From [Clostridium] clostridioforme AGR2157 (GTDB taxonomy: Bacteria; Bacillota; Clostridia; Lachnospirales; Lachnospiraceae), in the NCBI RefSeq assembly GCF_000424325.1, contig NZ_AUJR01000046.1, forward strand, positions 1 to 37,414: DNA of 37,414 nt. The letters run 5' to 3'. The position numbers were made by a program, and so were the translations under genes. Below the pieces are notes generated by a model, which saw nothing but the letters and a program-made list of their open reading frames with translations, did not search any database and had not been told where the DNA came from. Below, piece after piece: positions 7,984-15,789 of the stretch (position 1 is the first letter of the stretch; each line of letters begins with the position of its first letter).

Positions 7984-8820
7984 TTAATGTCTTAATAATT
8001 GAAGCCGCTCCATGAGTACGTCCACGGAACGGCCGGTTTCTGTTTCCGGTGCCGTTCTTTCTTCCGGCGCGGGGATCTTTGCCTGCTCCCCGATGCCTGC
8101 CTTCGGCTTTTTCTCCCCGTACTTTGCAATCACCTTGTTCAGCAGGGCGTTGTCCGCCGCCCTGCGGGAGAATAGCATAGAGCTTTGGACAGACGGCTTT
8201 TTCCCATCTCCTTTTTCAAAACCACCATCCTCCTCAGTTCCTTCCCCCGGCTCCGCCTTTGCCCGCACCATGATGTCATCCGCAAAGCCAAGCTCCACCG
8301 CCTTGTTTGCATCCATCCACGTTTCCGCATCCATCAGGTGCGACAGCTTCAGCCGGGACAGCTCCGTCTTTAACACATAGGCGTTGATGATGGACTCCTT
8401 CACTTCGGAAAGCATATCCATGGCCTTCTGTATCTCCGCATGGTCTCCCCATGCAACCGTGGCGGGATTGTGGATCATCAGCATCGAAACGGGGGACACC
8501 AGGACGGTGTCGCCTGCCATGGCAATGACGGATGCAGCCGATGCGGCGATGCCGTCAATCTTTACAGTTACCTTTCCCTTATAATTGGAGAGCATATTAT
8601 AAATCTGTGCGGCCGCCACGCAGTCCCCGCCCGGTGAGTTGATCCACACGGTAATGTCGCCCATGCCGCTATTCAGCTCATCCTTGAAAAGCTGCGGCGT
8701 GACCTCATCGTCAAACCAGCTCTCCTCTGCGATGGTGCCGCTCAGTTCCAGGATGCGCTCCCCCGCCCCCGTTTCCTGGTTTTCCACTTTCTTCCAGTTC
8801 CAGAACTTCTTCGTCTTCAT
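7984..8820 (-). CDS. ClpP-like prohead protease
   Basis: The 278-residue protein is a phage head maturation protease of the ClpP/S14 type. WINSPGGDCVAAAQIYNML is the conserved glycine-rich segment, IAASAASVIAMAG contains the catalytic serine, and SMLMIHNPATVAWG the catalytic histidine. The C-terminal third is low in complexity and probably helps in scaffolding. The gene starts 110 bases before the portal stop, in another frame, a common overlap in this phage type. Confidence 0.93.
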   Translation of the reverse strand: MKTKKFWNWKKVENQETGAGERILELSGTIAEESWFDDEVTPQLFKDELNSGMGDITVWINSPGGDCVAAAQIYNMLSNYKGKVTVKIDGIAASAASVIAMAGDTVLVSPVSMLMIHNPATVAWGDHAEIQKAMDMLSEVKESIINAYVLKTELSRLKLSHLMDAETWMDANKAVELGFADDIMVRAKAEPGEGTEEDGGFEKGDGKKPSVQSSMLFSRRAADNALLNKVIAKYGEKKPKAGIGEQAKIPAPEERTAPETETGRSVDVLMERLQLLRH

Positions 8821-10066
8821 CAGATTCCTCCTTCCCTTTTTTGTAAGCCGCCCCGGACATGGAAAGCGGCATCATGTTCCCATTGATAAGGTACAGGTCG
8901 CCGCCAACTTCCTCCGGGATGCGGTCAAGGTTCTCCAGCTCCCTTATGTCATTTGCCGACATCCACCCGTTCTGCCGCCCCACGGCATACCCGTTCATAC
9001 GGCTCTGGTAATCGCCCCGGAGCAGACCGTCCACATTAAACTTCACAAAATACTTCTTTTTCTCCTCCGCAGTCAGCAGGGACCTCGCCATGGACTGCTC
9101 CCACCGTGACACCCACGGGTCAAGCGTATATTTCACGAACTCAAGGCTCTGCTGCTCGATATTGGAGAAGCTGCTCTTTTCCAGATCCCCGACCATGTGC
9201 GGGGGCACACGGAAAATGCGGGCAATCTCATTGATCTGGAACTTCCGCGTTTCCAAAAACTGTGCCTGTTCCGGCGAAATGGAGATGGGCGTGTATTTCA
9301 TGCCCTCCTCCAGCACCGCTACCTTGTTTGCGTTGTGGCTGCCCCCAAAGGTGGACTGCCAGCTCTCCCTTACCCGCGCCGGGTCTTTGATGGTGCCTGG
9401 ATGCTCCAGCACACCGCTCGGCTGTGCGCCGTTGGCAAAGAACTTCGCCCCGTACTCCTCGCATGCAATCGCCATGCCGATGGCATTTTTTGCCATGGCA
9501 ATGGGGGAATAGCCCACCAGGCCGTCAAAGCCAAGCCCTGGAATGTGCAGCACCTCCGTGGGCGGCAGGATGACCGTGCTGCCCTTCACCGTTGGCACAT
9601 CTTCCATGCCTACTGTGTATTCATAATAGAGCTGCCCTTTGCCGTCACGCTCCACCGCCATGCGGTCAGGCATCAGTGGGTACAGCCCGATAACCTCGCC
9701 CTTCCCGTTACGGATGATCTGCGCATAGGCGTTCCCCCACAGGAGCAGGTGCGTCATCAGCGTTTCCCGGAACACGAAGGAAGTCATCTCCGGGTTCGGC
9801 TCGTCATGGAGCAGAAAATACAGCGGGTGTTCTACCGCCTTTTCCTTCCCGCCGTCTTCCGTATATTTATAGAAATGCAGCGGAAGCCCCGCCACCGCCT
9901 CAGACAGAATCCGGACGCAGGAGTAAACTGCCGTCATCTGCATGGAAGTACGTTCGTTTACCCTCTTCCCTGACGTGCTGCTGCCAAGGAAAAAGCTGTA
10001 GGCGCTCCCTGACGTGCGGTTCCCTGGCGCATCCCTCGCCCGGAACAGACCGCTTAAAAATCCCAT
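8711..10066 (-). CDS. HK97-type portal protein
   Basis: The 451-residue protein forms the dodecameric portal through which DNA enters the head. Recognisable segments are MQMTAVYSCVRILSEAVAGL near the N-terminus, FRETLMTHLLLWGNAYAQII, GVLEHPGTI, and EIARIFRVPPHMVGDLEKSS in the clip/stem region. I start at ATG 10066 because a GGGAG site lies just upstream; the open frame extends 27 codons further without one. The 3' end overlaps the protease gene by 110 bases. Confidence 0.95.
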   Translation of the reverse strand: MGFLSGLFRARDAPGNRTSGSAYSFFLGSSTSGKRVNERTSMQMTAVYSCVRILSEAVAGLPLHFYKYTEDGGKEKAVEHPLYFLLHDEPNPEMTSFVFRETLMTHLLLWGNAYAQIIRNGKGEVIGLYPLMPDRMAVERDGKGQLYYEYTVGMEDVPTVKGSTVILPPTEVLHIPGLGFDGLVGYSPIAMAKNAIGMAIACEEYGAKFFANGAQPSGVLEHPGTIKDPARVRESWQSTFGGSHNANKVAVLEEGMKYTPISISPEQAQFLETRKFQINEIARIFRVPPHMVGDLEKSSFSNIEQQSLEFVKYTLDPWVSRWEQSMARSLLTAEEKKKYFVKFNVDGLLRGDYQSRMNGYAVGRQNGWMSANDIRELENLDRIPEEVGGDLYLINGNMMPLSMSGAAYKKGKEESDEDEEVLELEESGKPGNGGGGAHPGTERHHRRGELV

Positions 10067-10139
10067 ATCTACCACTCTCCCTTCCAAAAACAGGCAGCAG
10101 AAAGGCGCCGCCGAAGCAGCGCCCCTGTGACTTCCCGTT

Positions 10140-10274
10140 TCAACCATTTACCGATGCGACTTCCAAAACCATGTTGCTGCCAGCCTGGTATGCCCTTTTC
10201 CCCAGCTCCGCATCATAAATCCTCACCCTTGACTCGCTGATCCCGTGTTTCTCCATAAATTCCTGTACCTGCAT
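10140..10274 (-). CDS. Small phage protein, 44 residues, unknown
   Basis: A short open frame starts at ATG 10274, eight bases after GGAGG, and encodes MQVQEFMEKHGISESRVRIY followed by a neutral tail ending EVASVNG. I do not recognise it. It is the first gene after the regulatory element at 10303-10404, which gives it a good claim to being real, and is followed by the portal gene 73 bases downstream. A second ATG two codons upstream is too close to the ribosome binding site. Confidence 0.6.
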   Translation of the reverse strand: MQVQEFMEKHGISESRVRIYDAELGKRAYQAGSNMVLEVASVNG

Positions 10275-10302
10275 GTGCATTACCTCCATTTTTTTGATTT
10301 TT

Positions 10303-10404
10303 CCTTTCGGCAGTACACATATTCGCTCTGGATGCGAATAATAGCAAGCTGATTCCCGCCCATAAACTTCACAAATATCCGGGGCGGGATTTGTGTACTT
10401 TATG
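10303..10404 (-). promoter_or_regulatory. Palindrome plus promoter-like element, copy 1
   Basis: On the minus strand a 16-base inverted repeat with two mismatches (CATAAAGTACACAAAT and its partner, 10361-10404) is followed by TTGCTATT, eight bases, CCAGAGCGA, then ATGTGTACTGCCGAAAGG. The same arrangement recurs at 14543-14644. The spacing TTGCTA-17-GAATAT could be a weak or activator-dependent promoter driving the small gene, portal and capsid genes. Confidence 0.6.
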
Positions 10405-10418
10405 CTCTGGATTTCCGG

Positions 10419-12026
10419 TCAGAAAGTGATCAGCCCGCGGGTATCATAAACGCTCTTCGTGGATACATTCCCACATCGGATTGCCCGGTCAAGCCCCATG
10501 ACGGCGGCTACAGCCCCGTCAATCTTCTCCGTGAATTTTTCCTTGTCAGCCTTGATGTTGCCCGCGGGGTCGGTGCGAATGAAGATGTTGTCCATCATCC
10601 AACGGAGGACTGGATGCCCGCCGTGGGCAATATTCTGCTCTAAGACCAGCTTCATCAGCTCCTTGGTGGGCGGAGACATATCTTTGAACCCCTGCCCGAA
10701 CGGGACCACTGTAAAACCCATGCCCTCAAGGTTCTGCACCATCTGCACAGCGCCCCAGCGGTCAAAAGCAATCTCCCGGATGTTGAACCGCTCCCCGAGC
10801 CGCTCAATGTATTTCTCAATAAAGCCGTAATGCACCACGTTCCCCTCCGTGGTCATCAGCTTTCCCTGCCGCTCCCACACATCGTAAGGGACATGGTCGC
10901 GCCGGACACGCAGCTCCAGTGTTTCCTCCGGCACCCAGAAATACGGCAGGATGCAGTATTTGTCCTCCTCGTCCAACGGCGGGAATACCAGCACGAATGC
11001 CGTGATGTCCGTGGTGGAGGATAAGTCCAGCCCGCCGTAGCAGACACGCCCCTCCAGGTCCTCCTCCAAAACCGGTAAGTCGCAAGCATCCCATCTGTCC
11101 ATAGGCATCCAGCGGACTGCCTGTTTCACCCACTGATTTAAACGGAGCTGCCGGAAACTGTTCTCTTCCCCCGGATTCTGCTTTGCCGATTCGCAGGCGG
11201 CTTTCACTTTACCTATCCCCACTGTGATGTTCAGCGAGGGGTTCGCTTTTTTCCACACCTTCGGGTCCGTCCAGTCGTCCGCCTCATCCGCGCCATAGAT
11301 CACAGGATAAAAGGTCGGGTCAATCTTCCGCCCCTCTAAAATATCCTTTGCCTTTTGGTGCGTCTCATAGCAGATGGAATGGGTGTCCGTCCCTGCCGTG
11401 GTGATGAGGAAATACAGCGGCTGCATCCTGGCGTCCCCGGAACCCTTGGTCATGACGTCAAACAGCTTCCGGTTCGGCTGCGTGTGCAGCTCGTCAAACA
11501 CCACACCGTGGATGTTGAAGCCGTGCTTGGAGTATGCCTCCGCCGAAAGCACCTGGTAGAAAGAATTGGTCGGCATGTATATGATCCGCTTCTGCGAGGC
11601 AAGTATCTTCACCCGCTTAGAAAGCGCCGGACACATCCGCACCATGTCAGCAGCCACGTCAAAGACGATCGCGGCCTGCTGTCGGTCAGCGGCACAGCCG
11701 TACACCTCGGCGCGTTCCTCCCCGTCCCCGCAGGTCAGGATGAGCGCCACGGCCGCCGCCAGCTCCGATTTGCCCTGCTTCTTCGGGATCTCAACATATG
11801 CCGTGTTGAACTGGCGGTACCCGTTCGGCTTGAGCGTTCCGAAAATGTCACGGATGATCTGCTCCTGCCAGTCGATCAGCTCAAAAGACTTCCCTGCCCA
11901 TGTGCCTTTGGTATGGCACAGGCTTTCGATGAACATCACGGCAAAATCAGCGGCATCCTTGTCATAGCGGCTTTCCTTCGCCTTGAACTTCGTCGGCTTG
12001 TATTTTTTCAGCTTCCGCATTGCCAT
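10419..12026 (-). CDS. terL: Terminase large subunit
   Basis: The packaging motor/nuclease, about 535 residues. The ATPase half shows a deviant Walker A (EIPKKQGKS) and Walker B (GVVFDELHT); the nuclease half shows GGLDLSSTTDITAFV with the first acidic residues, EIAFDRWGA, and KIDGAVAAVMGLDRAI near the end. The start at ATG 12026 is supported by GGGGAGGTGAC upstream; the open frame continues 34 codons further through two hairpins, which are probably leader RNA. It lies five accessory genes away from the small terminase, an unusually wide separation. Confidence 0.95.
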   Translation of the reverse strand: MAMRKLKKYKPTKFKAKESRYDKDAADFAVMFIESLCHTKGTWAGKSFELIDWQEQIIRDIFGTLKPNGYRQFNTAYVEIPKKQGKSELAAAVALILTCGDGEERAEVYGCAADRQQAAIVFDVAADMVRMCPALSKRVKILASQKRIIYMPTNSFYQVLSAEAYSKHGFNIHGVVFDELHTQPNRKLFDVMTKGSGDARMQPLYFLITTAGTDTHSICYETHQKAKDILEGRKIDPTFYPVIYGADEADDWTDPKVWKKANPSLNITVGIGKVKAACESAKQNPGEENSFRQLRLNQWVKQAVRWMPMDRWDACDLPVLEEDLEGRVCYGGLDLSSTTDITAFVLVFPPLDEEDKYCILPYFWVPEETLELRVRRDHVPYDVWERQGKLMTTEGNVVHYGFIEKYIERLGERFNIREIAFDRWGAVQMVQNLEGMGFTVVPFGQGFKDMSPPTKELMKLVLEQNIAHGGHPVLRWMMDNIFIRTDPAGNIKADKEKFTEKIDGAVAAVMGLDRAIRCGNVSTKSVYDTRGLITF

Positions 12027-12051
12027 TCCAGTCACCTCCCCAAAGATGGCA

Positions 12052-12096
12052 ATGCCAGCTCTGCTGGCATGAAAAATGGCCTGCCAATGGCAAGCC
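12052..12096 (-). promoter_or_regulatory. Tandem hairpins in the terL leader
   Basis: Two adjacent inverted repeats lie before the terL ribosome binding site: ATGCCAGC-TCT-GCTGGCAT (12052-12070, perfect eight base pairs) and GGCYTGCCA paired with TGGCARGCC (12078-12096). No T-run follows, so these are not simple terminators. They may modulate translation or mRNA stability. Confidence 0.45.
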
Positions 12097-12195
12097 TGAA
12101 ATCTAACAAATATGGGATACAGAGCCACCTCGGCCCTATATCCCTGAAATATTCATGAAAAAATATCTGAATCCTACAATAAAAATTGTGTATTT

Positions 12196-12573
12196 TTAAT
12201 GGTTGGGGATATGCTTCCCACCCTCGATCCAGTCCACCAGGGCAATGATCTCCCCTTCCGTTTCCATCCGTTCAAACTCCGCCACATCGCTGATTTCCCA
12301 ATTGATGGGATACACCCCGCAGAATTCCACGATGCAGTCCATCTCCCCGGTCTCAATCCAGTCCCGGTTCAGGTTCCATGCGCCGCAGACCGTGTCAACA
12401 TGACCATGGCCGACTTTGTTCCTGTCGAGGATGCCCTCAATCTTCTTGATTGTTTCATCCTTGATGAGGCTGGTGTCTTTCGGGACGGTGATGTAAAACA
12501 TACATTTTGTAATCTCGCCCTGCTCCTTCCTCGCGTCAATCCATTCCTGGATGATTTCTTCCCTTTTTTCCAT
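12196..12573 (-). CDS. Uncharacterised phage protein, 125 residues
   Basis: The product is acidic and soluble, with a helical N-terminus (EIIQEWIDARKEQGEITKC) and aromatic beta-type segments (CIVEFCGVYPINWE). I recognise no family. The start has a GGGGTG site upstream. It is the last gene of the accessory block that starts with the amidoligase and precedes terL, so it may belong to that pathway or be a general phage protein. Confidence 0.65.
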   Translation of the reverse strand: MEKREEIIQEWIDARKEQGEITKCMFYITVPKDTSLIKDETIKKIEGILDRNKVGHGHVDTVCGAWNLNRDWIETGEMDCIVEFCGVYPINWEISDVAEFERMETEGEIIALVDWIEGGKHIPNH

Positions 12574-12594
12574 AACCGTACACCCCTTTGTCTT

Positions 12595-12810
12595 TTAATC
12601 ATCATGCCCGGCTCTGCCGCAGCACCTGTGGATGGCGGCAAGGATGGCGTCCTGTTCCTTTTCATCCACGCCGATGCCCTCAAGCACCTCCCTGGTGCCG
12701 CAGTCCGGGCAGAGCGGCGTTTTGCCGTCCGTCCGCGAAACTGCCGGCCTCCCATGGTATTCCTGCCCGCACCTCGGGCACACCCTCTTTTTCCTCCCTG
12801 TGTTTTTCAT
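12595..12810 (-). CDS. Small zinc-ribbon protein
   Basis: A 71-residue protein begins at an ATG overlapping the stop of the preceding cyclotransferase gene (ATGA). Two CxxC pairs (VCPRCGQEYHG and PLCPDCGTRE) about 20 residues apart make a classic zinc ribbon; a helical tail with CCGRAGHDD follows. It probably binds nucleic acid or a partner protein. Translational coupling to the cyclotransferase suggests joint function. Confidence 0.7.
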   Translation of the reverse strand: MKNTGRKKRVCPRCGQEYHGRPAVSRTDGKTPLCPDCGTREVLEGIGVDEKEQDAILAAIHRCCGRAGHDD

Positions 12811-13475
12811 TCCGCATCCGCCTCCCTTCCAAGCGCCGCCTCCCTGCTGCGGAACATCCGCCCCTCGGATGCGCGGCACCGGCTTCCGTTCCTGTTCTGC
12901 AGGTAGAAGTATCTCCCGTCGAATCCGCGCACGGTGTATGCGCCGGTGCAGCCGTTCTTCCGGTTCGTCACCAGAAAGCAGGAATCCCCAATCCTCCATC
13001 CGCCCGGAAAACCCTGCGCCCCTTGTGCGCTGTCGGCATATGCCTGTTCCAGGAACGTCTCATCGAATCCGAAGCTGCGGTAGCCCTGTCTGCAGGTCTC
13101 CATGTAAAACCCGGTTGGGATTCCCAGTGGCCGGTCCTCGTGCATGATGTAGACGAAAACCCTGCGCCTGCGGATCTTGCCGGTCCGGATGCCCTTGAGA
13201 GGAAGCTCCATCTCCTTTTTGTAATAAAACGTGGGGAAGCCCTCGTAGCGGTCAAGCGCCGCCTCGTTCTCCGCGCTCACTTCCCATGCCACCACGGGGA
13301 CGCTCGCGCCCTCCTGCGGCTCGATGGTGAGGTAGGAGCCGGTCCTGCTCCCTTTGAACAGAAGCCGATAGCCTTCAATTTCCGAAGTGCCGATGATCCT
13401 CGCCCCAGGACAGCGCGTCCGCATCTGCGGGATGTTTAAGTTTGAGCCGTATGCGATGTAATATCTTTTTTCCAT
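12807..13475 (-). CDS. Gamma-glutamylcyclotransferase-like (AIG2/GGCT) protein
   Basis: The first 140 or so residues are a GGCT-fold domain: YYIAYGSNLNIPQMRTRCPG is the phosphate/glutamyl-binding loop (YGSNL), and AALDRYEGFPTFYYKKE contains the expected catalytic glutamate. These enzymes cyclise and release gamma-glutamyl groups from amines. A C-terminal extension of about 70 residues (ending GRYFYLQNRNGSRCRASEGR) is not part of the usual domain. It stands one gene from an amidoligase, a pairing described for phages and mobile elements, where ligase and cyclotransferase are predicted to make and remove an amide-linked modification. The substrate is unknown. Confidence 0.88.
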   Translation of the reverse strand: MEKRYYIAYGSNLNIPQMRTRCPGARIIGTSEIEGYRLLFKGSRTGSYLTIEPQEGASVPVVAWEVSAENEAALDRYEGFPTFYYKKEMELPLKGIRTGKIRRRRVFVYIMHEDRPLGIPTGFYMETCRQGYRSFGFDETFLEQAYADSAQGAQGFPGGWRIGDSCFLVTNRKNGCTGAYTVRGFDGRYFYLQNRNGSRCRASEGRMFRSREAALGREADAE

Positions 13476-13573
13476 TCTGTGATTCCTTCCTTTCCGAAGG
13501 GCCTACCCTTCTACTGCCTTAAGGCCGCTGCCAGGCGGCTTGGGTAAGGCGGCAGGAGGCTGGGTCCTGCGGT

Positions 13574-14515
13574 CTATCTGCCGTTGCGGAAGGATGCGTC
13601 CCCGCTTAAGCGGCGGGTCAGAACCTCCCTCGCGGTCTTGAATTCGTCCCCGATGAAGCCGAGCCGGAGAAGCCATGTCCTCATGGCGTATTTCGGGTTC
13701 TCATGCTGCTGCGGCTTCGGGCTTGCGCTCTTTACTTCCTTCGCCATCTGGCTGAGCAGGAGGCAAAACTGGATGTACCCCTTGAGCTGCCCGGCGTGGA
13801 GGCCGTTGCGTTTCCCGTCTGCCGGGGCATCGAACTGGAAGAGCCGGAACTCCACCGTGGCCTTCGTGAAGGTGGCGTGGTAATTGAGCATATGGTAGCG
13901 GCTGTCGTTGTAATGGGTGCCGCGGTTGTACCCTGAGCCGTGGCTCGTGTACCAGATGTCCTCAAGATCTGCCATCGTCTGGGGCTTCTTTTTGTTGAGC
14001 TGGTCCAAAAACCTTGGGTCTACCGTGCGGCAGTAGCGGCTCATCCTGCCCCGGTCAAGGTCGAGGGCTTCCGCGATCAGGCTCTCATGGCCCGCCATGA
14101 TGTTGGCAAGGTTTCTCAGGCTCTGCGGCGTGTGGCCCTTTGCCCCGATGTGGATGTGTACCCCGCAGCCCCTTCCCGCGTCGCTCTTTGCGCCGGCGTG
14201 CCGGAGCTGCCGGATAAGTTCCTGCAGGGTCTCAATGTCCGCGTAGGTAAGGATCGGCGTCACCAGCTCGCATTTCTCGCTGTCCGGCCCCGCGATGCTG
14301 ATGTCCCTCTGGAACTTCCATTCCCTGCCCTGCGCATCCCATGCACTCCAGGTGCAGTAGCCGTTCCGCCTTGCTGTGTCCTGGTACCTCCCGGTCCCGA
14401 AAAATCCCGCCGCGATCTTCGCCGCTTTGCTCCTTGCGATGCTGTTCATCTCTATCTCCACCCCGATGGTCTGCTTCTTTGCTTCCGCGATCTGCCTTGC
14501 CATTTTTTCGTTCAT
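13574..14515 (-). CDS. Amidoligase-family (glutamine-synthetase-fold) enzyme
   Basis: A 313-residue member of the amidoligase family, which links amines to carboxylates using ATP. Motifs in order are TIGVEIEMN (metal/ATP glutamates), KFQRDISIAG then CELVTPIL, GCGVHIHIG (the HxH strand) and KATVEFRLFQFD. The C-terminal 40 residues form a separate module (YAMRTWLLRLGFIGDEFK) shared with the 250-residue protein upstream. I start at ATG 14515, with ACGGAGG upstream. It follows the second regulatory element and precedes the cyclotransferase. The target could be a phage protein, host protein or peptidoglycan; nothing in the sequence decides it. Confidence 0.88.
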   Translation of the reverse strand: MNEKMARQIAEAKKQTIGVEIEMNSIARSKAAKIAAGFFGTGRYQDTARRNGYCTWSAWDAQGREWKFQRDISIAGPDSEKCELVTPILTYADIETLQELIRQLRHAGAKSDAGRGCGVHIHIGAKGHTPQSLRNLANIMAGHESLIAEALDLDRGRMSRYCRTVDPRFLDQLNKKKPQTMADLEDIWYTSHGSGYNRGTHYNDSRYHMLNYHATFTKATVEFRLFQFDAPADGKRNGLHAGQLKGYIQFCLLLSQMAKEVKSASPKPQQHENPKYAMRTWLLRLGFIGDEFKTAREVLTRRLSGDASFRNGR

Positions 14516-14542
14516 CCCTTTTACCTCCGTTTTGCGTGTTTT

Positions 14543-14644
14543 CCCTTTCGGTAGTACACATGTTCGCTCTAAAAGGGGATAATAGCAAGTCAATTACGGG
14601 CATAAACTACACAATGTTTGATGCCGGAATTTGTGTAGTTTATG
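14543..14644 (-). promoter_or_regulatory. Palindrome plus promoter-like element, copy 2
   Basis: A perfect 14-base inverted repeat (CATAAACTACACAA and its complement, 14601-14644, 16-base loop) is followed on the minus strand by TTGCTATT, eight bases, TTAGAGCGA and ATGTGTACTACCGAAAGG. Over 45 bases this is nearly identical to copy 1. It lies directly upstream of the amidoligase gene. Confidence 0.65.
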
Positions 14645-14655
14645 GCGTCCGGAAG

Positions 14656-14874
14656 CTATATTTTGCGGACTTCGTCAACGCCGTAGATCACATGGAGGCG
14701 GCTGCCGTTGTTCCAGCAGACCATCAAAGAAGCGATATCGTCCACACCTTCCACCACGCCCTCCGTCCCGATCGGCGGCGCCTGGCAGTCATCCATTTTT
14801 ACCAACCGGATCCGCGTCCCCGCAGGGTACTCCCTGCGGACTCGCTCCACTGTCTGCCTATCCGGAAATCTCAT
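14656..14874 (-). CDS. DUF4314 protein
   Basis: A 72-residue protein matching the DUF4314 family: a basic helical start (DRQTVERVRREYPAGTRIRL), then VKMDDCQAPPIGTEGVVEGV and a small beta barrel ending VIYGVDEVRKI. The family occurs on phages and conjugative elements of Firmicutes and has no known function; the barrel suggests a binding role. The start overlaps the end of the preceding gene by 17 bases. Confidence 0.82.
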   Translation of the reverse strand: MRFPDRQTVERVRREYPAGTRIRLVKMDDCQAPPIGTEGVVEGVDDIASLMVCWNNGSRLHVIYGVDEVRKI

Positions 14875-15607
14875 CACTGGATGCCTCCTTCCTTGCCCCG
14901 CTCTTGAAGCTGCCGTTTCCGGACAGGTTCTTCAGCAGAATTTTCCGCTCGCCCTTGTGTTCCTCCCCGATGAAGCCGAGCCGGAGCAGGAAGCAGCGGA
15001 AAGCGTATTTCTCATTGTCTGCAGGCTTCTCCTTTGCCGTGACGCGCTTCTGTTTCCGCGCCATATCGCAGAGGGCGGTGATGAAGTGCGTGTATGCCTT
15101 CGCCGAGTCCCCGTCCTGCCCGTCTGCGAACCAAGGGAAGGAAACCTTCTCCCCGTCCGTCTCCACCGGGAGGCTTTCGACCGCCAGCGCCTTCTTGATC
15201 AGGGCTGCCTTGGCGTCCACCAGTTTCTGCAGGTTCTCCAGTGCGGCGTCCGTGAAGAACTCCCTTGGCAGCGCCACCGTAAACCCGATGCCCGCCTCCT
15301 GCGGCTCTTCCGTGATGGTTTCTTCCCCTGCCGCTCCTTCCGTGGAAGTTTCCGGCTGTGCCTCTGCGGTTTCCTCCGGCTCCGCCGTGAACCCCGCCTG
15401 CTCCATCCCTATCAGGACCTTTTCCACCAGCTCCGCGCTGCTGCGTTCATCCCAGACCAGCGTTCCTTCTTTGCTGACTGTAAAATTGCTGATGGCGTAT
15501 GCGCAGGTTGGCATCCTCATGTAGACAGCCTTCATCCCGACAAGCCCGGAAATAACCTCCACCATCTCTTTCCTGCGTTCTCCTGTCACGTTGTATCTTT
15601 TTTCCAT
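14858..15607 (-). CDS. 'Virulence-related' type mobile-element protein
   Basis: The 249-residue protein has an N-terminal domain (RYNVTGERRKEMVEVISGLV, then AISNFTVSKEGTLVWDER), an acidic low-complexity linker (about residues 95-125), a middle helical domain, and a C-terminal module (YAFRCFLLRLGFIGEEHK, LSGNGSF). Relatives on phages and conjugative elements are loosely called virulence-related, without a demonstrated function. The C-terminal module is closely similar to that of the amidoligase two genes downstream. The start has AAAGGAGG upstream, after the third regulatory element. Confidence 0.75.
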   Translation of the reverse strand: MEKRYNVTGERRKEMVEVISGLVGMKAVYMRMPTCAYAISNFTVSKEGTLVWDERSSAELVEKVLIGMEQAGFTAEPEETAEAQPETSTEGAAGEETITEEPQEAGIGFTVALPREFFTDAALENLQKLVDAKAALIKKALAVESLPVETDGEKVSFPWFADGQDGDSAKAYTHFITALCDMARKQKRVTAKEKPADNEKYAFRCFLLRLGFIGEEHKGERKILLKNLSGNGSFKSGARKEASSDEISG

Positions 15608-15623
15608 GCTTTTGCCCTCCTTT

Positions 15624-15665
15624 TTGTGGTACTACATTAATCGCTCTAACTGGTGGAAATAGCAA
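15624..15665 (-). promoter_or_regulatory. Promoter-like element, copy 3 (without the palindrome)
   Basis: The minus strand has TTGCTATT, eight bases, TTAGAGCGA and ATGTAGTACCAC, with the spacing of copies 1 and 2. I see no long palindrome upstream. It precedes the 249-residue gene. Confidence 0.55.
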
Positions 15666-15789
15666 GGAAAACTGCAGAAAAAATGTCACAATAAAAAGTC
15701 CATGAATTGGGAGTAATACACAATACCTGCAAACGCGAAATAAGCATTCATAAGCGTAATTCCATAGCCTTACATCTTATGTGGAATAC

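Noticed and set aside
14631-15640. Two plus-strand frames of about 300 codons
   Set aside because: Both are antisense to the 249-aa gene and DUF4314 and have the low-quality composition of shadow frames.
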